Source of the DNA: JACMJL01 sp963791805
GTDB taxonomy: Bacteria; Bacillota; Clostridia; Clostridiales; Clostridiaceae
Direction: 5' to 3'
Length of the DNA: 64,000 bases
Assembly: GCA_963791805.1 (NCBI GenBank)
Contig: CAWBTU010000006.1
Location: forward strand, 1,426,001-1,490,000
Shown: piece after piece, positions 16,842 to 25,396 of the stretch
Layout of the letters: the number at the start of each line of letters is the position of its first letter
Position numbering within the stretch: position 1 is the stretch's first letter
Made by a program: the position numbers and the translations under genes
The notes under the pieces: model-generated
What the model was told of the DNA's origin: nothing
Database searches by the model: none
Seen by the model: the letters and a program-made list of their open reading frames with translations, nothing else

Positions 16842-16868
16842 AAAAACACTGGAGACAGTGTTTTTTTA
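16842..16868 (+). terminator. Terminator of the hydrogenase operon
   Basis: A perfect 10-bp stem (AAAAACACTG 16842-16851 with CAGTGTTTTT 16856-16865), a GAGA tetraloop and a T-run, 28 nt after the hydA stop. Confidence 0.88.
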
Positions 16869-17141
16869 TTCCTATATTGTGGAGCACACTGATTTGAAAA
16901 GAATAACACGTCTAAAACATTGGTAATCTTAAAGTATACTATGAGTTAAATAGTAACAGGAGCTTTAAAAAAGTTATTATATCCGTAATGTTTATTATGT
17001 TAACTAATTATATAGCAAAGTACACACTAGAAAAATAAGTATATCGAACAGTAAAGATAATTAACAGTTTTATATTATTCTAAGAAAGCTTGCAAAGTAC
17101 TACTACTTGGTTCATTATTAACTATTATATAATTAATTACA
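16869..17141. other. Intergenic region without a clear gene
   Basis: About 270 AT-rich bases between the hydrogenase terminator and a degraded ORF. I see no terminator, promoter of consensus quality or small gene. Confidence 0.4.
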
Positions 17142-17521
17142 GTGGTGATAATTTGGGAAAATCAAAAAGATGTCAGATATTGTGCAAATTATTCCATTCT
17201 CAAAGTTGTTTTCAATATGAATAATATTACCTTACATTATTTAAAAGAAGCTATAAATAGAGAAATTCATTTGATTTATGGAACATGCATTTATGAAAAT
17301 GGCAATTGTTTAATGCAGGTATAATTAACTTCTATAATAATGAAAATTTTATATATAGAAAAATAAACTTGGCTACCCATGAAAGAGGATTTTTTCAAGT
17401 AGGAAATGAACTATCAATAAAGGGTAATAAAGTAGCTACAGTAAGGTTTGACCCCTTTGGAACTGGTGGTCACAGTTGCTTTGGAGACATAAGTAATAAA
17501 AAGGGAGTTTATGTTTATTAA
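17142..17521 (+). pseudogene. Unrecognised ORF, apparently frameshifted
   Basis: Two overlapping open frames, 17142-17324 (GTG start, ending TCIYENGNCLMQV) and 17306-17521 (ending GTGGHSCFGDISNKKGVYVY), can be joined by one frameshift near 17300 into a product of about 120 residues. The second half looks protein-like, with a glycine/cysteine-rich end. A good terminator follows at 17636. I do not recognise a family and no convincing ribosome site is present. It may be a decayed gene or chance open frames. Confidence 0.35.
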
Positions 17522-17635
17522 CAACTAATTTACAATTAATTAATATTTTGTTCTTTGTAAGTACACTAAACTGACATATTTCTAATATATATTATTAATA
17601 GACTCTCCCTTAAAAATAAATAATACCCTATGTTC

Positions 17636-17663
17636 TCACTGGTTAACAGCCAGTGATTTTTTT
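17636..17663 (+). terminator. Rho-independent terminator
   Basis: A perfect 7-bp stem (TCACTGG 17636-17642 with CCAGTGA 17650-17656) followed by seven Ts. It supports a transcript through the degraded ORF upstream and insulates the following promoter. Confidence 0.82.
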
Positions 17664-17771
17664 GTATAAAAAACTGTATAAAAACTTATACTGTGTAAAT
17701 GGTTGGATACAGTATGGGTAAAAGTGGTTACATAATAAGTAGTCATTTAAGTGTTTAAAAATCATTTGTAA

Positions 17772-17799
17772 TAGTAATATTAATAAATTAATATTACTA
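17772..17799 (+). promoter_or_regulatory. Perfect 28-bp inverted repeat, candidate enhancer-binding site
   Basis: Thirteen-base arms (17772-17784 and 17787-17799) flank a 2-bp centre with no mismatch. It is centred about 80 bp upstream of the -24 element of a sigma-54-type promoter, the usual position for an upstream activator site bound by an enhancer-binding protein. The 12 bases TTAATATTACTA of one arm recur at 20982-20993. Confidence 0.55.
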
Positions 17800-17863
17800 A
17801 AATCGTTGTTATGGTTTAGTTTTCAATGGGTAAATTAAATTATATAAATATTTTGCACAGAAT

Positions 17864-17880
17864 TTGGCATGCTAATTGCT
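17864..17880 (+). promoter_or_regulatory. Sigma-54 (-24/-12) promoter
   Basis: TTGGCAT (17864-17870) and TTGCT (17876-17880) have the invariant GG and GC exactly 10 bp apart, close to the consensus TGGCACR-N4-TTGCW. It is 96 nt upstream of the large flavoprotein gene, and no good sigma-A promoter is visible nearby. This implies control by RpoN and an unknown activator that is not encoded in the window. Confidence 0.7.
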
Positions 17881-17976
17881 GGACACATTAATATGTTAGT
17901 GTACGATATGACTTTAAATGCATTATTGGGTTATATAAACAACAAAAAAATGTGATTAATTGAGGAGAGAGAAATT

Positions 17977-20652
17977 ATGGCAATTAGAAAAAAGATATTA
18001 AAGCTTGCAAACAAAATTAGCATTGAGAGCAAAAGCGGTATAGGAATTAAACACACAGATCCAGAGTATAGAATTCTAGATCCTGTTGTAACTGACGATA
18101 TGGCAGATGTGGCAATGTGCCTTAAGTTGCGTAAATTCAAGACAGCTAAAGAAGTTGCTGCTAAATGTGGTAAATCTGAAGAGGAAACTGCAAAACTTTT
18201 ATGGAAGTTAGCAGTTGCTGGTGTTTGTAAAGTTATAAATAAAGATGGTGTTGATACATTCTTCTTACCAATTTGGGTTCCAGGCATTATGGAAATGATG
18301 GTTAATAATAAGGAAAATGTTAAAAAGTATCCCGTAATTGCAGAGTGCTTTGAAGAATATACAAGAAGAAGAACAGCCCCCCTAGCACCTTTACTTACTA
18401 CTGGTAAAGGGTTAATGCGTGTACTACCTGTAGAACAAGCTATTAATGGTGAAACTAGAAGAGCTTCTTATGAAGAACTTTCTCATTATCTTAATGATAA
18501 TGAAATTTTTTCAGTTTCAGATTGTTCTTGTCGTACATCAAGAGAAGCTATGGGAGAAGGTTGCGGTCACTTGAAAGAAGAGATGTGTATTCAGCTCGGA
18601 GAAGGTGCTGAATACTATATTCGTACAGGCAGAGCTAGGAAAATCAATCGTGAAGAAGCTTTTGAAATCCTTAAAAAAGCTGAGGAAAACGGTTTGGTAC
18701 ATCAAATACCCAATATTGAAGGACCAGGAAAAACACTAGCAATTTGTAACTGCTGTGGATGTTCATGCTTTGCTCTAAGATTGGCAGAATACTTCAATAC
18801 TCCTGATATGATACGTTCCAACTATGTTTCAAAAGTAGACAAGGACAAATGTGTTGCTTGTGGAGAATGTGTACAAAATTGTCAGGTTAATGCACTTAAA
18901 TTAGGTCAAAAACTCTGCACAAAAACACCAATAGCAGAAAAAGAACGTGTTCTTCCTTATGATAATATATGGGGTAAGGACAAATGGAATCCTAATTTTC
19001 GTACTAATAGAGAAGATGCTGTTGAAACAGGTACAAGTCCTTGTAAAACAAATTGTCCAGCTCATATTTCCGTTCAAGGTTATATTAAGATGGCTTCTCA
19101 AGGAAAATATAAAGAAGCACTTGAACTTATCAAACATGAAAATCCATTTCCAGCTGTATGCGGACGTATATGCCCAAGAAAATGCGAAGATGCTTGTACC
19201 CGTGGAGATATTGATGATCCAATAGCAATTGATGAAATCAAAAAATTCATTGCACAGCAAGATTTAAACATGGAGAGTCGTTATGTACCTAAATTGAAAC
19301 ATGAATATGGTAAGAAAATTGCAGTTATAGGTGCTGGTCCAGCAGGACTTTCTTGTGCTTTCTTTTTAGCTATTGATGGTTATAAGGTAACAGTATTTGA
19401 AAAACAACAAGCACTTGGTGGTATGTTAACACTAGGTATACCATCTTTCAGACTAGAAAAAAATGTAGTTAATGCAGAAATCGAAATTTTAAAAGAACTA
19501 GGTGTTGAATTTAAGACAGGAATTGAAGTAGGTAAGGATGTATTACTTAGAGAATTAAGATATCAAGGCTTTGAAGCATTCTATGTTGCAATCGGAGCTC
19601 AAGCAGGCAGAAAGCTTGGTATAGAAGGAGAAAATATAAAAGGTGTTATCACTGGTGTTGATTTCTTACGTAATGTGAACTTGGGTAATGAAGTTAAACT
19701 TGAAGGAAAAGTAATTGTAATTGGTGGTGGTAATGTTGCAATAGACGTTGCAAGAACAGCTACAAGAGTAGGGGCATCAAAAGTTGAAATGTTCTGTTTA
19801 GAAAGACGTGAACAAATGCCAGCTCTTGATGAAGAAATTGAAGAAGCTATGGAAGAAAAAATTTATATCAACAATTCTTGGGGTCCCAAACGTATCGTAG
19901 TTGAAAATGGAAAAGTTGTTGGGGTAGAATTCAAGAAATGTATTTCAGTATTTGATGTAAGCGGAAAGATTAATCCAACTTATAATGACAAAGAAACAAA
20001 AATTATTGAAGCAGATAACGTATTGATGTCAGTAGGTCAGGCAATAGATTGGGGCAACTTGATTACTGATAGCAGGATAGAATTGAATCCAAACAAGACA
20101 GTAAAAGCAGATCAATTTACATACCAAACAGGTGAGCCAGATGTATTCGCTGGTGGTGATGTATATACAGGTCCTAAATTTGCAATCGATGCAATTGCTG
20201 CAGGAAAAGAAGCTGCAATATCAATCCACCGTTTTGTACAACCAGGACAAAGCTTAGTTATCGGTCGTGACAGAAGACACTATCATGCAATTGATAAAAC
20301 TAACACTGTTTTTGATGACTATGACACAACTCCAAGACAAAAAGCAGATCATGCTGAGTCTAAGAAATCAAAAGATAATTTCAAGGATTTACGTGGAACA
20401 TTTACAGAAGAGCAAATGCAGAAGGAGACAGAACGTTGCCTAAGTTGTGGAGCTACAATTGTTGATGAGTATATGTGCGTAGGATGCGGTGTATGTACAA
20501 CTAAATGTAAGTTCGATGCAATTACACTTGTTAGAAAATTTAATGAAGCTGGATTAGTATATGAAAAATTAATTCCTTCAGTTGTACCATATGCAATAAA
20601 ACGTAGTGGTAAAATAGCAGTTAAAAAGGTTAAAATTATGATTTCAAAATAA
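17977..20652 (+). CDS. Large Fe-S flavoprotein 1: Cys-rich module, ferredoxin, NfnB/GltD-like oxidoreductase
   Basis: 891 residues. Residues 1-280: a winged-helix-like start, then a cysteine-rich module (C183, C185, C196, C204 and the cluster ICNCCGCSC at 256-264). Residues 290-303: a ferredoxin motif CVACGECVQNC. Residues 355-755: an NfnB/GltD-like module with N-terminal Fe-S cysteines (C356, C360, CGRICPRKCEDAC 395-407), FAD motif IGAGPAG (451-457), NAD(P) motif GGGNVAID (583-590) and FAD-closing GGDVYTGP. Residues 821-844: a C-terminal ferredoxin CVGCGVC. It probably moves electrons between NAD(P)H and a low-potential carrier in the cytoplasm. GAGGAGAG precedes the ATG. It is transcribed alone from a sigma-54 promoter. 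The substrate is unknown, and a colinear paralogue lies 3.9 kb downstream. Confidence 0.85.
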   Translation: MAIRKKILKLANKISIESKSGIGIKHTDPEYRILDPVVTDDMADVAMCLKLRKFKTAKEVAAKCGKSEEETAKLLWKLAVAGVCKVINKDGVDTFFLPIWVPGIMEMMVNNKENVKKYPVIAECFEEYTRRRTAPLAPLLTTGKGLMRVLPVEQAINGETRRASYEELSHYLNDNEIFSVSDCSCRTSREAMGEGCGHLKEEMCIQLGEGAEYYIRTGRARKINREEAFEILKKAEENGLVHQIPNIEGPGKTLAICNCCGCSCFALRLAEYFNTPDMIRSNYVSKVDKDKCVACGECVQNCQVNALKLGQKLCTKTPIAEKERVLPYDNIWGKDKWNPNFRTNREDAVETGTSPCKTNCPAHISVQGYIKMASQGKYKEALELIKHENPFPAVCGRICPRKCEDACTRGDIDDPIAIDEIKKFIAQQDLNMESRYVPKLKHEYGKKIAVIGAGPAGLSCAFFLAIDGYKVTVFEKQQALGGMLTLGIPSFRLEKNVVNAEIEILKELGVEFKTGIEVGKDVLLRELRYQGFEAFYVAIGAQAGRKLGIEGENIKGVITGVDFLRNVNLGNEVKLEGKVIVIGGGNVAIDVARTATRVGASKVEMFCLERREQMPALDEEIEEAMEEKIYINNSWGPKRIVVENGKVVGVEFKKCISVFDVSGKINPTYNDKETKIIEADNVLMSVGQAIDWGNLITDSRIELNPNKTVKADQFTYQTGEPDVFAGGDVYTGPKFAIDAIAAGKEAAISIHRFVQPGQSLVIGRDRRHYHAIDKTNTVFDDYDTTPRQKADHAESKKSKDNFKDLRGTFTEEQMQKETERCLSCGATIVDEYMCVGCGVCTTKCKFDAITLVRKFNEAGLVYEKLIPSVVPYAIKRSGKIAVKKVKIMISK

Positions 20653-20686
20653 GTAGAAAATAGTTTATGATTAAAGCAAATATTTT

Positions 20687-20730
20687 AAGCCCGCTATTGC
20701 GTGTTATTATGACCAATAGAGGGCTTTATC
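20687..20730 (+). terminator. Hairpin after flavoprotein 1
   Basis: AAGCCC-g-CTATTG (20687-20699) pairs with CAATAG-a-GGGCTT (20714-20726): 12 pairs with one internal mismatch. The tail TTATCC is not T-rich, so termination may be partial. Confidence 0.5.
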
Positions 20731-21094
20731 CTATTAATCATTTATCTAATTTATATCAATACCTGCATAAAAATAAATTAACTTTTTATAGTTAAAGTGC
20801 TGATTTATTAAAGTTGTCAGTAGATTAACTATAAAAATTGTAAACATAAATCAGAAAATATAGATTATAATATTACATTCAAGTATTATTTACATATTTT
20901 ATTGTAGAATTGATTTGCGAATTAGTTCATATGCAAAGTATATATAGCTTTAAAAACCTAAGAATATCAGGACTTTAAGCGTTAATATTACTATAAGTTA
21001 AGTACTTATCAATAAGGTTATATTTTTAATTACCTGTAAACTTAACAAGAACGCAATGTTTCCAAACCCAGTCATATCAACACATTGCATTTGT
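20731..21094. other. Long leader upstream of hypB
   Basis: An AT-rich non-coding stretch. It carries TTAATATTACTA (20982-20993), identical to one arm of the inverted repeat before flavoprotein 1, and the inverted pair GCAATGT (21053-21059) / ACATTGC (21082-21088) just before the promoter. No ORF is seen. Confidence 0.4.
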
Positions 21095-21123
21095 TTGACA
21101 GTAGAACTTTGTCGAACTAAAAT
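21095..21123 (+). promoter_or_regulatory. Sigma-A promoter of the hypB-flavoprotein 2-hypA unit
   Basis: TTGACA (21095-21100), a 17-bp spacer and TAAAAT (21118-21123). It lies 115 nt upstream of hypB, unlike the sigma-54-type control of flavoprotein 1. Confidence 0.65.
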
Positions 21124-21237
21124 GTAAGAGGATAATTATTTTTTTAACGAACGTGTTTAATTTACATTGGAAACTATAATACTTGTTTAATATTTTTAAA
21201 CATGGCTCTAGATTTTTTATAGAGAGGAGGAGGATTT

Positions 21238-21909
21238 ATGGATAAGTTTAAAATTCTTGAAATTAAGGAAAGTGTTTTTGAGAACAATGATAGGCAAGCA
21301 GATTTACTTAGGGGAGAACTAAAAAAGGAAAAGACATTTTTGTTAAATTTGATGTCATCACCAGGTTCTGGTAAAACAACAACTGTTCTAAGAACAATTG
21401 AAGCATTAAGAGATGAAATGAAAATTGGAGTTTTAGAAGCTGATATTGATTCAGATGTTGATGCACATACTGTTTCAGAGACAGGTGCGAAAGTAATTCA
21501 ATTGCATACTGGTGGAATGTGTCATCTAGACGCAGATATGACAAAACAAGGGCTAGAAGGTCTTGGAACAGAAGGAGTGGATTTCGTTATCTTAGAGAAC
21601 ATAGGTAATTTAGTATGTACGGCAGATTTTGACACAGGTGCATCTAAAAATGCTATGATTTTGAGTGTACCAGAGGGAGATGACAAACCTCTGAAATATC
21701 CTAATATGTTTTCAATTGTAGATGTTTTATTAATTAACAAAATGGATGCAATATCTTGTTTTGATTTTGATTTAGAGTTAGCCAAAGAACATGTGAAAAA
21801 ATTAAATCCTAATGTGAAGATTATACCAATCTCGGCTAAGACCGGCGAGGGAATTGATGAGTGGGCCAATTGGTTACGTACAGAAGTTAAAAATTGGAAT
21901 GAAAAATAA
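21238..21909 (+). CDS. hypB: HypB, nickel-insertion GTPase
   Basis: 223 residues with GGAGGAGG upstream. SIMIBI-class GTPase: Walker A SPGSGKTT (41-48), the metal-site motif GGMCHLDADM (C95, H96), NIGNLVCTADFDTG (C127) and the guanine-specificity motif NKMD (167-170). It lacks the N-terminal CCxxC and His-rich nickel-storage segments found in some HypB proteins. HypB with HypA loads Ni2+ into [NiFe]-hydrogenase or other nickel enzymes. Here it sits 36 nt before a second large flavoprotein with hypA behind it, and no [NiFe] subunit or hypCDEF is visible. The target enzyme is therefore not identified. Confidence 0.93.
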   Translation: MDKFKILEIKESVFENNDRQADLLRGELKKEKTFLLNLMSSPGSGKTTTVLRTIEALRDEMKIGVLEADIDSDVDAHTVSETGAKVIQLHTGGMCHLDADMTKQGLEGLGTEGVDFVILENIGNLVCTADFDTGASKNAMILSVPEGDDKPLKYPNMFSIVDVLLINKMDAISCFDFDLELAKEHVKKLNPNVKIIPISAKTGEGIDEWANWLRTEVKNWNEK

Positions 21910-21945
21910 TATAAAAACGAAAATTATGTTTGGGAGGAAATAAAA

Positions 21946-24624
21946 ATGGTAAAGAAAAAGGTACTTCAACTTGCAAATAAGATAGCAGCGGGTATAACTG
22001 GTGGGGTAATAAGAGTAAAACCAACAGATCCAGAATACAGAATTTTAGAGCCAGTTGTTACAGATGAAATGGCTGAAATCGCACTTTTATTGGAAATAAG
22101 AAAACTTAAATCAGTACAGGAAGTTGTTGCTAAGTGTGGTAAACCAGCTGCAGAAGTAGAAAAAATGCTATATCAAATGGCATCTGATGGAGTTATTAAA
22201 GTAGAAACAGAAGATGGTGTTGATAAATACTGTCTTGAACTGTATGTTCCTGGTGTTATGGAATATATGGTTGATAACAAAGCAAACTTAGCAAAGTATC
22301 CAGTAATTGGTGAGTGTTTTGAAGAATATACAAGAAAACTAGGTGCAATGATGGCTGGTAACATTCCAGTTGGTCTTGGTGTAATGAGAGTTATCCCAGT
22401 TCAAAGTGCTATTGATGGAGATTCAAGAAAAGCTTCATATGAGGAAATAGAATACCTTCTTAATAAATATGATCTTATTGCTGTTACAGATTGTGCATGT
22501 CGTGCATCTATGAGAATCATTGGAGAAGGCTGTGGACATAGAGTTGAAGACATATGTCTTAGGCTAGGACCTGCTGCTGAATACTATATTCGTACAGGAA
22601 TAGGTAGACAAGTTACTAGAGAAGAAGCTAGAGAGATATGTTTACAAGCTGAAAAAGAAGGAATGATGCATCAGATACCTAACTTATCAGGACCAGGAAA
22701 TGCTCTTGCTATTTGTAATTGCTGTGGATGCTCTTGTTTTGGACTAAGAAATGCAAACCTTTACAGAAATCCAGATTGGTCTAGATCAAACTATGTTTCA
22801 CAAGTTGATAGAGACAAATGCGTTGCTTGCGGAGAATGTGTTGAAAACTGTCCATCAAATGCATTAACACTTGGACAAAAATTATGTTCAAAGGAAACTA
22901 CTGTAGCTCCTAAGGTAAAAGATACACCATACGATACAAGATGGAGAAAAGACAAATGGAATCCTGATTACCGTAATCGTAAAGTTGTTGATGTAGATGG
23001 TACAAGCCCATGTAAATCTGCATGTCCAGCTCATATAGGAGTTCAAGGATACATTAAGTTAGCATCACAAGGAAAGTATGGCGAAGCTTTAGAACTTATA
23101 AAGAAAGAAAATCCATTCCCAGCAATTTGCGGACGTATTTGCCCAAGAAAGTGCGAAGATGCTTGTACAAGAGCTGGTGTAGATGAAGCACTTGCAGTTG
23201 ATGAAGTTAAAAAATTCCTTGCTGATCAGGATTTAAAAGCAGAACACCGCTTTATACCTGAAAAAATGGTAGCAAGAGCAGGAAAAATTGCTGTAGTTGG
23301 AGCAGGTCCAGCAGGACTTACTTGTGCTTACTTCTTAGCTGTTGAAGGATATCAAGTAACCGTATTTGAAAAGCAAAAGAAACTTGGTGGTATGTTAACT
23401 CTTGGAATTCCTGCTTTTAGATTAGGAAAAGAAGTAGTAAATGCAGAAATCGAAGTTTTGAGAGAATTAGGAGTAGAATTTAAAGAGGGCGTTGAAGTTG
23501 GTAAGGATATTACTATTCCAGAACTTAGAAAGAATGGTTACAATGCATTCTATTTAGCAATTGGTGCTCAGGCTGGAAGAGGATTAGGTCTTGAGAACGA
23601 AGATGCTAAAGGAGTAGTAACAGGAGTAGAATTCTTACGTAGAGTAAGCTTAGGCGAAGATGTAAAAATAGAAGGACCAGCAGTTGTAATTGGTGGAGGT
23701 AATGTTGCAATAGACGTTGCTAGAACAGCTACAAGAGTTGGAGCTTCACAAGTAGAAATGTTCTGCTTAGAAAGCAGAGAAGAAATGCCTGCTTTAGATG
23801 AAGAAATTGAAGAAGCATTATCAGAAGGAATTTCAATGAACAATTCTTGGGGTCCAAAACAAATTCTTGTAGAAAACGGAAAAGTTGTTGGAATAGAATT
23901 CAAGAAATGTGTTTCTGTATTTGATGCAAACAAGAAATTCAGCCCTAAATTTGATGAAAATGAAACTAAGATTGTTAAAACAAATAACATTTTAATTTCA
24001 GTTGGACAAGGAATTGATTGGGGTACATTATTAACTGATACAAAAGTTGAATTAAATCCAAATAAAACAGTTAAAGCTAATGCAGTAACATACCAAACAG
24101 CTGAACCAGATATATTTGTAGGTGGAGATGCATTAACAGGACCTAAGTTTGCTATAGATGCTATTGCACTTGGAAAGCAAGGTTCAATTTCAATTCATCG
24201 TTATGTTTTTGGAGACAACTTGTTCATAGGTAGAGAGAGAGAATACCATGCTCTTGATAAAGAAAACTTGAACATGGAGGGATATGATCGTTTACCTAGA
24301 CAAAGACCTCTTCATGTAGAAGGAAGTAAATCAAAAGAAACATTTAATGATTTACGTGTTACATTTACTGAAGATCAAATGAAGAAAGAAACAGAGCGTT
24401 GCCTTGGTTGTGGAGCTACAGTAGTAGATCAATTCCAATGTGTAGGTTGTGGTATTTGTACTACTAAGTGTAAGTTCGATGCAATTTCACTAGTAAGAAA
24501 ATATGATGCAGCTGGTGTAAACTTTGATGATATGAAAGCAGAAGTTATTAAGCATGTTATCAAACGTCAAGGAAGAATTGCAATGAAAAATGTGAAAAAA
24601 GTTGCTCTTAAATTAAAAAGGTAA
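21946..24624 (+). CDS. Large Fe-S flavoprotein 2, paralogue of flavoprotein 1
   Basis: 892 residues, colinear with the gene at 17977 and, by eye, roughly two-thirds identical. All key residues fall at the same positions: C183/C185/C196/C204, CNCCGCSC (257-264), CVACGECVENC (292-302), CGRICPRKCEDAC (395-407), FAD motif VGAGPAG (451-457), NAD(P) motif GGGNVAID, and the C-terminal ferredoxin CVGCGIC. It is probably an NAD(P)H-linked electron-transfer flavoprotein of the NfnB/GltD type. It lies between hypB and hypA in one operon. The ferredoxin motif here ends NCP, the classical form, while paralogue 1 has NCQ. The reaction partner is unknown. Confidence 0.85.
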   Translation: MVKKKVLQLANKIAAGITGGVIRVKPTDPEYRILEPVVTDEMAEIALLLEIRKLKSVQEVVAKCGKPAAEVEKMLYQMASDGVIKVETEDGVDKYCLELYVPGVMEYMVDNKANLAKYPVIGECFEEYTRKLGAMMAGNIPVGLGVMRVIPVQSAIDGDSRKASYEEIEYLLNKYDLIAVTDCACRASMRIIGEGCGHRVEDICLRLGPAAEYYIRTGIGRQVTREEAREICLQAEKEGMMHQIPNLSGPGNALAICNCCGCSCFGLRNANLYRNPDWSRSNYVSQVDRDKCVACGECVENCPSNALTLGQKLCSKETTVAPKVKDTPYDTRWRKDKWNPDYRNRKVVDVDGTSPCKSACPAHIGVQGYIKLASQGKYGEALELIKKENPFPAICGRICPRKCEDACTRAGVDEALAVDEVKKFLADQDLKAEHRFIPEKMVARAGKIAVVGAGPAGLTCAYFLAVEGYQVTVFEKQKKLGGMLTLGIPAFRLGKEVVNAEIEVLRELGVEFKEGVEVGKDITIPELRKNGYNAFYLAIGAQAGRGLGLENEDAKGVVTGVEFLRRVSLGEDVKIEGPAVVIGGGNVAIDVARTATRVGASQVEMFCLESREEMPALDEEIEEALSEGISMNNSWGPKQILVENGKVVGIEFKKCVSVFDANKKFSPKFDENETKIVKTNNILISVGQGIDWGTLLTDTKVELNPNKTVKANAVTYQTAEPDIFVGGDALTGPKFAIDAIALGKQGSISIHRYVFGDNLFIGREREYHALDKENLNMEGYDRLPRQRPLHVEGSKSKETFNDLRVTFTEDQMKKETERCLGCGATVVDQFQCVGCGICTTKCKFDAISLVRKYDAAGVNFDDMKAEVIKHVIKRQGRIAMKNVKKVALKLKR

Positions 24625-24655
24625 TACAATATAATTAACGAATTATAATTCGTAA

Positions 24656-24689
24656 AAGAAGGTGGAACGATAGTTCCACCCTTCTTTAT
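24656..24689 (+). terminator. Hairpin between flavoprotein 2 and hypA (attenuator?)
   Basis: A stem of 8 perfect pairs (GGTGGAAC 24661-24668 with GTTCCACC 24673-24680) plus four more after a bulged C, then TTTATA. It is 30 nt after the stop and about 25 nt before hypA, so it may lower hypA expression relative to the upstream genes. Confidence 0.6.
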
Positions 24690-24714
24690 ACTTAAATAAG
24701 AGAGGTGAGTTAAT

Positions 24715-25059
24715 ATGCATGAAATAGGAGTTGTAATGGAAGTTGTTAAAACAGTAGAAAACTTCGCAAAACAAAATGGAGTAACAAAAGTTCAGACCAT
24801 CGTTCTCCAAATTGGAGAGCTCTCACCCATGATTCCAAAATATGTTGAAGACTGTTTCCCGGCTGCAATTGATGGTACATCCTTACAGGACACTGAATTG
24901 AAAATTGAGATATTACCAGCTAATGCTATGTGTAAAAAATGCAATAAAGTTTTTACAGTTGTTGAGCATAATAAAATCTGCCCAAACTGTGGAAGCAATA
25001 GTGACTGGGAAGTAATAAGTGGGAAAGAGTTTTTAATTAAGGAAATTCTTGCTTGCTAA
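24715..25059 (+). CDS. hypA: HypA, nickel metallochaperone
   Basis: 114 residues, full length. It starts MHEIGVVMEV, with the conserved His2 that binds nickel, and carries the zinc-site cysteines C73-x2-C76 and C89-x2-C92 (CKKC, CPNC). With HypB it delivers nickel to target enzymes. AGAGAGGTGAG precedes the ATG. It is the last gene of the unit and is followed by a long terminator. The enzyme it serves is not in the window. Confidence 0.93.
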   Translation: MHEIGVVMEVVKTVENFAKQNGVTKVQTIVLQIGELSPMIPKYVEDCFPAAIDGTSLQDTELKIEILPANAMCKKCNKVFTVVEHNKICPNCGSNSDWEVISGKEFLIKEILAC

Positions 25060-25080
25060 AACTAGACTTTTAAGTTTTAT

Positions 25081-25133
25081 GTAAAAGACCTTTTTGGGTT
25101 GATATGTAGCCAAAGAGGTCTTTTACTATTTTT
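25081..25133 (+). terminator. Terminator after hypA
   Basis: A 10-bp perfect outer stem (GTAAAAGACC 25081-25090 with GGTCTTTTAC 25117-25126) with more pairing inside, followed by TATTTTTTG. Confidence 0.85.
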
Positions 25134-25239
25134 TGTAGATGTGTCTAAAGGTTAAGGGTGATTCTTTAAAATTCAAGATTTAGATTAATCAATAATATTT
25201 TGGCAATAACTTTAGTATATAATGTAAAGAATAGCTTAT

Positions 25240-25374
25240 ATGAAATATGAAGGCGCGGATGGAAAGAAACAATGTAATACTTATATTGCAACAATAAGTG
25301 GTGATAATTTATCTCAGAACACTATAATACTAGAAAATTGTAACTATTGGGGAGCACAATTTGATTATCTTTAA
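25240..25374 (+). CDS. Doubtful small ORF (44 residues) or gene remnant
   Basis: Starts MKYEGADGKKQC and ends NYWGAQFDYL. It has no clear ribosome site and no family that I recognise. A good terminator lies 23 nt after the stop, suggesting a real transcript or a truncated gene end. Low confidence as a functional gene. Confidence 0.25.
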   Translation: MKYEGADGKKQCNTYIATISGDNLSQNTIILENCNYWGAQFDYL

Positions 25375-25396
25375 ATAACAATATACTTTACAATGT

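Noticed and set aside
21181..21237. Possible second sigma-54 promoter before hypB (TGGCTCTAGATTTTTTAT)
   Set aside because: The GG is not followed by GC 10 bp later; a good sigma-A promoter is present at 21095-21123 instead.
21522..21869. 115-residue reverse frame inside hypB
   Set aside because: Antisense to conserved GTPase motifs; composition is a mirror of the coding strand.
23568..23990. 140-residue reverse frame inside flavoprotein 2
   Set aside because: Antisense to the conserved NAD(P)-binding module; no ribosome site.
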